A stretch of DNA of 5,387 nt. Origin: Verrucomicrobiota bacterium. Its GTDB lineage: Bacteria > Verrucomicrobiota > Kiritimatiellia > Kiritimatiellales > Pontiellaceae. Made by a program: the position numbers and the translations under genes. The notes under the pieces were generated by a model. It made no database searches. It was not told the origin of the DNA and worked only from the letters and a program-made list of their open reading frames with translations. The stretch lies in the NCBI GenBank assembly GCA_003532555.1, contig DOEU01000116.1, positions 1 to 5,387 of the forward strand, given 5' to 3'. Below, piece by piece: positions 1 through 5,387 of the stretch; position 1 is the stretch's first letter; every line of letters begins with the position of its first letter.

Positions 1-951
1 CGCACTCGTGTTGTGATGTCATGTAATATCATAGCAAATGTTGTTAATATAATTTTGAACTACATGTTCGTATTTGGACGGTTAGGCTTACCTGAGATGG
101 GAATTATTGGGGCGGCCTGGGGAAGTGTTATTAGTTCATGGATTTGTCCCTTGCTGTTTGCAGCACTCTATTTTAGCCCTAAAAATAGATGTGATTTTGA
201 TACTTTAGGACAATTGCGTTTTGATAAACCTCTTTTTACAAGAATGCTCCGCTTCGGGGGGCCTTCTGGAGTACATTTTTTTACTGAAGTCGCGGCTTTT
301 AGTGTTTTTGTTTTAATGATCGGAAGACTTGGCCCAGTTGCTCATGTAGCTAGTAATATAGCGCTTAGTATAAATCTAATCGCATTTATGCCGATGATCG
401 GAATGGGGATTGCAGCGTCTATTCTGGTTGGACAATACCTTGGTCGTGATAATTCCAAAGAGGCTGAGCGGATGGGTTGGTTTGCTTTGCGCATTGGTAT
501 GGGATATATTGGAGTTATTGGAATTACTTTTATTATCTTTCCAGACATTTATCTAAGGCTTTTCACGGCTGAAAATGCCAATGTTTGTGCAGTTGCACTC
601 AGTGATGCAGTTCAAAAATTACTTATTATGGTGGCTATATGGGGGTTAGCAGATGCGGCCTCTTTAATTCTATCAGGTGCGTTAAAAGGAGCCGGAGATA
701 CGCATTTTGTAATGCGATATCAGGCTTGGGCTGCGTGGGGATTTCTTGTTCCTGGTCAAATAGTGATAGTAGCAATTTTAGAAGCTCATTATTTGATAAG
801 TTGGGCGTGGACTTTACTGTATATTATTATCTTGGGCGGAGGTTTTACTATCCGTTTTGCATCTGGCCGCTGGAAAGAAATTAAACTGATTGATCGTCAC
901 TCTGTATCTACGCCTCTTGGACCTGGTGCAGATACAGTTAAGAAGATCTAA
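1..951 (+). CDS. MATE family efflux transporter, 5'-truncated by window edge
   Basis: This is an inner-membrane multidrug/toxin exporter of the MATE (MatE, NorM-like) family, whose members exchange cationic drugs or metabolites for Na+ or H+. The frame is open from base 1 (codons R-T-R-V before the first GTG/ATG at 13/16), and the opening R-T-R-V-V-M ... I-I-A-N-V-V-N-I-I-L-N-Y matches the interior of MatE repeat 1. The ATG at 16 is therefore not the true start. 316 residues are visible, and a usual MATE protein has about 450-470, so roughly 130-150 N-terminal residues lie upstream. Seen: several hydrophobic helices, the turn G-I-I-G-A-A-W-G near residues 34-41, the start of the second MatE repeat (R-F-G-G-P-S-G, about 80-86), the segment ending G-Q-Y-L-G-R-D-N-S-K-E-A near 142-153, and the late motif S-G-A-L-K-G-A-G-D-T. 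A short polar C-terminal tail ends at TAA 949-951. Substrate cannot be deduced. It is convergent with the next gene. The family call is strong. Confidence 0.93.
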   Translation, partial: RTRVVMSCNIIANVVNIILNYMFVFGRLGLPEMGIIGAAWGSVISSWICPLLFAALYFSPKNRCDFDTLGQLRFDKPLFTRMLRFGGPSGVHFFTEVAAFSVFVLMIGRLGPVAHVASNIALSINLIAFMPMIGMGIAASILVGQYLGRDNSKEAERMGWFALRIGMGYIGVIGITFIIFPDIYLRLFTAENANVCAVALSDAVQKLLIMVAIWGLADAASLILSGALKGAGDTHFVMRYQAWAAWGFLVPGQIVIVAILEAHYLISWAWTLLYIIILGGGFTIRFASGRWKEIKLIDRHSVSTPLGPGADTVKKI

Positions 952-1099
952 CTTAATTTACGAAATTTTATGCGGGCATTGGTATGTACTCTTCTTCTCA
1001 AGATTATTTCCCGCCTCATTAGTTACACATCCTGATAGGAGGACTATAGATAGGTATAAAATAAATTTCATAATTAGAATTTTGCTATAAATAATGCGC
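952..1099. other. convergent intergenic region, no gene seen
   Basis: About 150 bp lie between the exporter stop and the stop of the minus-strand YHYH gene. Short open frames here have no family resemblance and are chance. I looked for a shared terminator. GCGGG (972-976) could pair with CCCGC (1010-1014), but only across a 33-nt loop and without a T-tract. An AT-only hairpin, AATAA/TTATT (1090-1094 with 1100-1104), overlaps the YHYH stop codon. Neither is a convincing intrinsic terminator, so termination may be Rho-dependent or rely on weak structure. Confidence 0.6.
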
Positions 1100-2908
1100 T
1101 TATTCAATGGTGAATGCATCTTCTATTAAGAAAGTCGGAGTATTCCCGCTCGGGCCTGTAAAGCTTAGAATTATATCCAAAACTTGAACGGGTAGATTTG
1201 TGGGTATATTCAAGTCAAACGTGATTAAAAACCTCGTCTGTCTAATAATATTGGAGATGTTATCGGCACTAATGGAACCAACCTCGAACGTATTGATGGG
1301 AATTGAGATGCCTTGATTATTTTGGAGTGGTGGGACGGGCCTTCCAAAGTCATCATTATTTAAAGTAATCGTTATGGCAATTGTTTCGCCGGGATGTCCT
1401 GATGCAGGATATACGTAAAGGTTAGTTGTTGCCGCATGATTAGCATTGTGCTCAGTCACATCTGAATCATAACCATCGTCATCGTAGGCGTCGGCGCTTT
1501 CGATTGTAACTCGATAAAATCCACTTTGAGAATACGTATTAGAATGCATAAATTCAAAATGATGAGAATTTGATGTTATATTAGTGGCAAGCGTGGAGAA
1601 ACCTTCGTGGAGATTTGTAGAGAATTCGATGTTATAATGACCACCTTCAGCTCCGTCGAATTGTAATTCACAATGATCGGAATGTGTTAGAAGGCTTGCC
1701 TCAACTTTAGATTCAGCGCCACCTTCAGCAAATATATTTATATTTTGAGATAAATTGTTTACAGAGCCGCCAGTGGGAGTTCCTTTGTAGGCTCTGCCAA
1801 CATTATACGGAAAAGTGGGCGTTCCATCATCTTCACATGTTATGAAATATGCGTATGTTCCATTTGGAAAGTCAGGAGTGGTGCAAAATCTACCATTATG
1901 CTCATCTAAGTCGTAATCAATACCTTGTGTTAAGCCTAGATCTCCCATGTATTCATAATCTTCTATATAGTGCCCGAGAGGGAATTGTAAGTTAACGGTT
2001 GGACCATATTCGGCTGCAGTGAGTGAGTTTATATCATAAATTCTAGAGGCCCAAGCTGGATAGGAGGTTCTATCTATTACGGCTCTCTTTTTATAACCTG
2101 AAGTCATGCGTTTAATTCCGCTCTCCATATTGTGAGGATCAGAATATCCGTAAGGCCCGTAAATTGGATAACCATCTGCAACCCAGCCTATTATAGGGGA
2201 GTGATTTATTGGAAGACCAACCTTCTCAGTATAGGTGTTATTATTCGTATTATAATTAACATGATCACCAAGAAGGTATCTCAAAGCTGTGGGGTTAGCA
2301 TGATAATGATATGTGTCAGAGGCCTGGTGTGCATTTGCTGAGTCGAATGTAACACTTTCGTTTTCATAAGCATCTCTATTCCAGAATCCATCACCTCGAC
2401 CATTACCTCCATTTGGGGAGCCATCAGTTCCGAGATTGTTAATATAAGAAAATGCATCTCGACAGTCGAACATTGCGACTCCATCCACGAAATAACCAAT
2501 TGCTCCACCAGTTGTTATTTCGTAGTTACTTGGGGATGCTGTTGGCGCTCTCGGAAAGCGATAAATTGCCGCTACATTAGCTGGAAAATTTGGAAATATA
2601 TTTGTATCAGATTCATTTAAATACCAAGGGCCCATGATATGATGCCCTAGTCCAGTTGTCCGTATATAAACCCAGTTTGAGGAATAAGAAACTTCATTTA
2701 CACCTGAGTAGGTTGGAAGAGATTGCACGCCGGTGCCATGATTCCAAGTGTGCACTTCATTATGATTATCTTCGTCACTTGAAGATTCAAATAATTCTGC
2801 ATATGTGCTCGATTGATCAATAAGCCATGAGTAGAGAAGAGGCTCTGCGAAAGTTGGAATACAAAACATTATTAACAGAAATATTTTCAATCTTATCCTC
2901 TCTGACAA
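1100..2908 (-). CDS. secreted YHYH-domain protein with C-terminal beta-rich modules
   Basis: This is an exported protein of unknown function with a YHYH domain (Pfam YHYH family). Residues 1-21 look like a Sec signal peptide: R4, R6 and K8, then hydrophobic I-F-L-L-I-M-F-C, and probable cleavage after T-F-A21. Residues about 50-376 form the YHYH region: M-G-P-W near 92-95, G-A-I-G-Y-F-V-D-G-V-A-M-F-D at 135-148, the name motif Y200-H-Y-H203, H-S-P-I-I-G-W-V at 236-243, G-Y-P-I-Y-G-P-Y-G-Y at 246-255, N-G-R-F-C at 338-342 and F-P-Y-N-V-G-R at 366-372. Residues about 412-468 resemble the short 'Y-N-I-E-F-S-T-N-L ... F-Y-R-V' module common in Verrucomicrobiota secreted proteins. An Asp-rich linker (473-483) follows, then a beta-rich, Ig-like end domain (about 495-602). 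The start is TTG at 2908, 8 bp after the ruvA stop. It gives a normal-length signal peptide but lacks a ribosome site. A second TTG at 2890 has a good one and would give 596 residues. Likely co-transcribed with ruvA. No catalytic function is assigned. Family call strong, start uncertain. Confidence 0.9.
   Translation of the reverse strand: MSERIRLKIFLLIMFCIPTFAEPLLYSWLIDQSSTYAELFESSSDEDNHNEVHTWNHGTGVQSLPTYSGVNEVSYSSNWVYIRTTGLGHHIMGPWYLNESDTNIFPNFPANVAAIYRFPRAPTASPSNYEITTGGAIGYFVDGVAMFDCRDAFSYINNLGTDGSPNGGNGRGDGFWNRDAYENESVTFDSANAHQASDTYHYHANPTALRYLLGDHVNYNTNNNTYTEKVGLPINHSPIIGWVADGYPIYGPYGYSDPHNMESGIKRMTSGYKKRAVIDRTSYPAWASRIYDINSLTAAEYGPTVNLQFPLGHYIEDYEYMGDLGLTQGIDYDLDEHNGRFCTTPDFPNGTYAYFITCEDDGTPTFPYNVGRAYKGTPTGGSVNNLSQNINIFAEGGAESKVEASLLTHSDHCELQFDGAEGGHYNIEFSTNLHEGFSTLATNITSNSHHFEFMHSNTYSQSGFYRVTIESADAYDDDGYDSDVTEHNANHAATTNLYVYPASGHPGETIAITITLNNDDFGRPVPPLQNNQGISIPINTFEVGSISADNISNIIRQTRFLITFDLNIPTNLPVQVLDIILSFTGPSGNTPTFLIEDAFTIE
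2846..2908 (-). other. signal peptide of the YHYH protein
   Basis: The first 21 codons encode a basic n-region (R4, R6, K8), a hydrophobic core (residues 9-18, including I-F-L-L-I-M-F) and a small-residue cleavage site, T19-F-A21, before E22-P23. This fits Sec/type I signal peptidase processing. A cysteine at residue 16 is followed by I-P-T, and no L-A/G-[GA]-C lipobox surrounds it, so a lipoprotein is unlikely. If the TTG at 2890 is used, the signal shrinks to 15 residues, which is at the short limit. Confidence 0.8.
2897..2903 (-). promoter_or_regulatory. candidate Shine-Dalgarno for an internal TTG start of the YHYH gene
   Basis: Reading the minus strand, AGAGAGG (2903 down to 2897) is followed by a 6-nt spacer and TTG at 2890-2888. 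This spacing is ideal. The upstream TTG at 2908 has only weak purines before it (CTAAGAT). Translation may therefore start at 2890, or at 2908 by coupling to the ruvA stop. Confidence 0.5.
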
Positions 2909-2916
2909 ATCTTAGA

Positions 2917-3510
2917 CTAATAAGTGAGGGCTCTTCTTATAATTTCTTCGACGGACATTTCAGGGGTCAATTCTTTTGCAATAGCCTTAACTTTTTTAGC
3001 TGCAATATCTGTTGGCTGACCAAGCGCCTGAAGTGCGAGTGCAGCATCTCGTAGGCGACTATCACCTTCAGGCTCTTCGCTTGTAGAAAAGGCCTCAAGT
3101 TGGTCCCCTTTCCCAACCCGATCTCTGAGCTCAACAATAATGCGTTCAGCGCTTTTTTTCCCAATGCCAGAGATAGAGCAGAGAGTCTTAATATCACCAG
3201 TGGTAATTGCACGTCGCATTTCACTGACAGGAAGCCCTGAAAGGGCGGCGATTGCAATCTTTGGGCCGACTCCATTGATAGTGATTAAACTAGTAAACAT
3301 TTCTCGTTCGCTTTCGCTTGCGAACCCATAAAGCTTTTGGTCAGCCTCAGTGATGTGATGATGAATCAACAAGCGGCATGTTTTATTTTGTTCTGGGATT
3401 CGCTCAAAACTACTCAGCGGAATGATGACTTCGTAGCCAACCCCGCCGCAGTTTATAACAATACGAGCAAGCTCTTTAACTTCTAGAGACCCTTCAAGGA
3501 ATGCAATCAT
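2917..3510 (-). CDS. ruvA: Holliday junction branch migration protein RuvA
   Basis: RuvA binds four-way Holliday junctions as a tetramer and loads the RuvB ATPase rings that drive branch migration during recombinational repair in the cytoplasm. The protein has 197 residues, close to the roughly 200 usual for the family. Domain I (about 1-63) is the OB-fold, starting with the typical M-I-A-F-L-E-G and containing G-V-G-Y-E-V near 23-28 and the ending K-L-Y-G-F at 59-63. Domain II carries two helix-hairpin-helix DNA-binding motifs: I-N-G-V-G-P-K (78-84) and I-S-G-I-G-K-K (113-119), followed by S-A-E-R-I-I-V-E-L. A polar linker (about 131-152) leads to the C-terminal RuvB-interacting domain III (about 153-197). 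The start is ATG at 3510-3508. No good ribosome site lies just upstream, but the family N-terminus leaves no doubt. ruvB and ruvC are not in the window. The following gene begins 8 bp after the TAG stop, and typA is divergent. Confidence 0.97.
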   Translation of the reverse strand: MIAFLEGSLEVKELARIVINCGGVGYEVIIPLSSFERIPEQNKTCRLLIHHHITEADQKLYGFASESEREMFTSLITINGVGPKIAIAALSGLPVSEMRRAITTGDIKTLCSISGIGKKSAERIIVELRDRVGKGDQLEAFSTSEEPEGDSRLRDAALALQALGQPTDIAAKKVKAIAKELTPEMSVEEIIRRALTY

Positions 3511-3543
3511 GTTTCGAACATTAGCGAAAAGAACCTCTTTATT

Positions 3544-3560
3544 GCAATGGTTGTGATTGC
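3544..3560. repeat. short inverted repeat in the divergent intergenic region
   Basis: GCAAT (3544-3548) and ATTGC (3556-3560) form a perfect 5-bp inverted repeat around a 7-nt spacer, near the middle of the divergent region. It could be a small operator half-site pair. Five base pairs are easily found by chance, so this is only a candidate. Confidence 0.25.
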
Positions 3561-3597
3561 TTTTCCTTATTAAAAGACTATCTTGCGCCGGTCTTTC

Positions 3598-3604
3598 AGA
3601 GGAG
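3598..3604 (+). promoter_or_regulatory. ribosome binding site of typA
   Basis: AGAGGAG lies 4 nt before the ATG at 3609-3611. It is a strong Shine-Dalgarno match with slightly short spacing. It fixes the start, which also agrees with the conserved N-terminus R-N-I-A-I-I-A-H-V-D-H-G-K. Confidence 0.8.
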
Positions 3605-3608
3605 TTAA

Positions 3609-5387
3609 ATGGAATTACGAAATATAGCTATAATAGCACACGTTGATCACGGGAAAACTACGCTTGTCGATGAGATTATAAAGCAGGCGGATTTATTTCG
3701 TGATAACGAAGCTATGCAGACATGTCTATTGGACAGTAATGACCTTGAGCGTGAGCGGGGGATTACAATTCTATCCAAAAACATTAGCGTTAATTATCGG
3801 GGAGCCAAAATTAATGTCATCGACACGCCTGGGCACAGTGACTTTGGCGGTCAAGTAGAACGAGTCTTGAACTTAGCGGATGGAGTTTTACTGCTCGTTG
3901 ATGCGGCGGAGGGCCCTATGCCTCAAACCCGCTTTGTTTTGGACAAAGCTCTTCAGTTAGGTCTTCAACCAATAGTTGTAATTAATAAAATTGATAAGCC
4001 AGATGCCCGTCCAGATACTGTGCATGACTTAGTTTTTGATCTCTTTGTTGAGTTAGATGCAAATGATGAACAGCTAGATTTTCCTTTACTCTATTGTAGT
4101 GGCAAGGATGGATGGGCAGCCCGTAATTTAGATGCACCGCGGGAATCTATGATACCCCTAATGGATGCGGTATTAGATGATATTCCATCTCCTATCTTAC
4201 GAGAGGGGCCTGCTCAAATGCAGGTCACATCGATCGATTACAATGACTATGTTGGACGTATTGGTATTGGACGTGTTTTTAGAGGATCCATAGGTGTGAA
4301 GAATGCATTAATGCATATTCGGCAGGATGGTTCACTGCAATCGGCGCGTTTAAAGCAACTTTATACATTTGAGGGGTTAGGCCGTAGTGAGGTGGAGTCA
4401 GTTCCTTGCGGTGATCTGTGTGCCGTTGTAGGGATTTCGGATATTGATATTGGGGATTGTTTGTGTGCAGAGGAAGCTCCAGAGGCCTTACCTCCTATTA
4501 AAGTAGATGAGCCTACGCTTTCCATGACATTTAGTGTGAATGACTCACCATTCTATGGCCAAGATGGAGAGTTCGTAACTAGCCGACATTTACGCGATCG
4601 TCTTTTCAAGGAGACAGAACGGGATGTAGCTTTACGCGTTGAGGAAATGGATGGCGATGCGTTCAAAGTAAGCGGGCGTGGAGTCTTGCATCTCTCAATT
4701 TTGATTGAAAATATGCGCCGCGAAGGATTTGAGATGTCTGTGGCTCAGCCGCAAGTTATTTTCAAAGAAGTCGACGGTAAAAGACAAGAGCCTGTAGAGC
4801 TTTTACATGTAGATGTGCCCGATGAGCATTCAGGCAAGATTATCGAAGTCGCAGGAGTGCGTCGTGGAGAAATGGTAGATATGCAGATCCACGGCAATCG
4901 TAAAACCATCCAATTCCATATTCCAACTCGGGGCCTTATTGGATTACGTTCGAAGATGTTAACGGCATCAGCAGGAGAGGCTATTGTGACCCATAGATTT
5001 CTTCGTTATGAACCTTTTAAAGGTGAGGTTGCGCAGAGGTTAAATGGAGTTTTAATATCCCAAGGTAAAGGCCCCTCTGTTGCATTTGCGATAGATGGAT
5101 TACAGCAGAGAGGAATCTTTTTTGTAAATCCAGGCGAGGACTGTTACGAAGGAATGGTGGTGGCAGAACATTGTCTAGATAATGATTTGGTAGTAAATCT
5201 GCAAAAAGCTAAACAGTTAACCAATGTAAGAGCCAGTGGAACGGATCGTGCGATGAAGATTGCTCCTGCGCAGGTAAAAAGTCTTGAAGAAGCCTTGGAG
5301 TATATAGATGGAGAAGAGTTAGTAGAAATTACACCAGGATCTATCCGGATGCGTAAAAAATTATTAACTGAGAATGAGCGAAAGCGT
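3609..5387 (+). CDS. typA: translational GTPase TypA/BipA, 3' end beyond the window
   Basis: TypA (BipA) is a ribosome-binding GTPase of the EF-G/LepA class that assists translation and 50S assembly under stress and low temperature. The frame is open for 593 codons without a stop and runs off the end; the family usually has about 605-615 residues, so only some 10-20 are missing. GTPase motifs: G1 A-H-V-D-H-G-K-T-T (10-18), G2 region E-R-E-R-G-I-T-I (47-54), G3 D-T-P-G-H (72-76), G4 N-K-I-D (126-129), and G5 S-G-K (164-166), where many members have S-A. Domain II starts near 203. The EF-G III-like domain is about 303-385 (S-V-N-D-S-P-F, then S-G-R-G-V-L-H-L). The domain V-like part is about 394-475 (P-T-R-G-L-I-G-L-R-S at 439-448). 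The BipA-specific C-terminal domain follows, with S-Q-G-K-G at 484-488 and Q-L-T-N-V-R-A-S-G-T-D at 536-546. No frameshift is seen. It is divergent from ruvA. Confidence 0.97.
   Translation, partial: MELRNIAIIAHVDHGKTTLVDEIIKQADLFRDNEAMQTCLLDSNDLERERGITILSKNISVNYRGAKINVIDTPGHSDFGGQVERVLNLADGVLLLVDAAEGPMPQTRFVLDKALQLGLQPIVVINKIDKPDARPDTVHDLVFDLFVELDANDEQLDFPLLYCSGKDGWAARNLDAPRESMIPLMDAVLDDIPSPILREGPAQMQVTSIDYNDYVGRIGIGRVFRGSIGVKNALMHIRQDGSLQSARLKQLYTFEGLGRSEVESVPCGDLCAVVGISDIDIGDCLCAEEAPEALPPIKVDEPTLSMTFSVNDSPFYGQDGEFVTSRHLRDRLFKETERDVALRVEEMDGDAFKVSGRGVLHLSILIENMRREGFEMSVAQPQVIFKEVDGKRQEPVELLHVDVPDEHSGKIIEVAGVRRGEMVDMQIHGNRKTIQFHIPTRGLIGLRSKMLTASAGEAIVTHRFLRYEPFKGEVAQRLNGVLISQGKGPSVAFAIDGLQQRGIFFVNPGEDCYEGMVVAEHCLDNDLVVNLQKAKQLTNVRASGTDRAMKIAPAQVKSLEEALEYIDGEELVEITPGSIRMRKKLLTENERKR

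Larger units (their letters stand above)
3511..3608. promoter_or_regulatory. divergent ruvA/typA promoter region
   Basis: These 98 bp must hold the typA promoter and most likely the ruvA one. No strong sigma-70 pair is visible. Toward typA, TATTAA (3568-3573) could be a -10 element, but no good -35 sits at the right distance. Toward ruvA, on the minus strand, TTGCAA and TAATGT are separated by 18 nt, with the -10-like element only about 7 nt before the ATG. Both assignments are tentative; only the divergent arrangement is certain. Confidence 0.45.

Noticed and set aside
972..1014. GCGGG ... CCCGC hairpin as terminator of the exporter gene
   Set aside because: The stem is only 5 bp, the loop is 33 nt and no T-tract follows.
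890..1090. 66-residue open frame spanning the exporter end and the intergenic region
   Set aside because: It largely overlaps the MATE C-terminus in another frame, has no family resemblance and no good ribosome site.
2132..2341. Plus-strand open frame opposite the YHYH gene
   Set aside because: It is antisense to a well-supported domain-bearing gene and its translation looks like random composition.
2967..3275. 102-residue minus-strand frame inside ruvA
   Set aside because: It is an alternative frame of a clearly recognised ruvA that is intact along its whole length.
3511..3535. LexA/SOS box upstream of ruvA (GTTTCGAAC ... GAAC)
   Set aside because: TTCGAA is palindromic, but the spacing fits neither the CGAAC-N4-GTTCG type nor the GTTC-N7-GTTC type.
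3609..5387. typA as a broken or shifted gene because no stop is seen
   Set aside because: Translation from 3609 is continuous and all family motifs occur in order; the gene simply runs past the window end.
1..5387. CRISPR array, tRNA, insertion sequence or phage elements
   Set aside because: No spaced direct repeats, cloverleaf, transposase-like frame or terminal inverted repeats were found.

Overview
The window comes from a bacterial chromosome of moderately low GC content. It holds four protein genes: the 3' part of a MATE-family multidrug/Na+ exporter (+), a secreted YHYH-domain protein (-), ruvA (-), and most of typA/bipA (+). The two outer genes are cut by the window edges. The composite secreted protein has a YHYH domain, a verrucomicrobial-style 'Y-x-I-E-x-S-T-N-L ... 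F-Y-R-V' module and a C-terminal beta-rich domain. That suggests a Gram-negative bacterium of the Verrucomicrobiota, perhaps a marine Opitutae/Puniceicoccales-like lineage. This assignment is an inference from protein style and is not proven by a marker gene.

Layout: bases 1-951 encode the C-terminal two thirds of the exporter. It converges on the secreted-protein gene across about 150 bp (952-1099) that contains no convincing gene or terminator. The secreted-protein gene (1100-2908, minus) lies 8 bp downstream of ruvA (2917-3510, minus), so the two probably share a transcript that starts with ruvA. A 98-bp divergent intergenic region (3511-3608) separates ruvA from typA (3609 to the end, plus). 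It must carry the typA promoter and probably the ruvA promoter as well.

The genes do not form one obvious pathway. RuvA is the Holliday-junction-binding partner of RuvB, TypA is a ribosome-associated GTPase used in stress and cold adaptation, and the MATE protein is an inner-membrane exporter. The YHYH protein is exported and its function is unknown. It is the least understood gene here and the only one with real discovery potential. I see no mobile element, CRISPR array, RNA gene or defence system, and no clear sign of a new multi-gene system.
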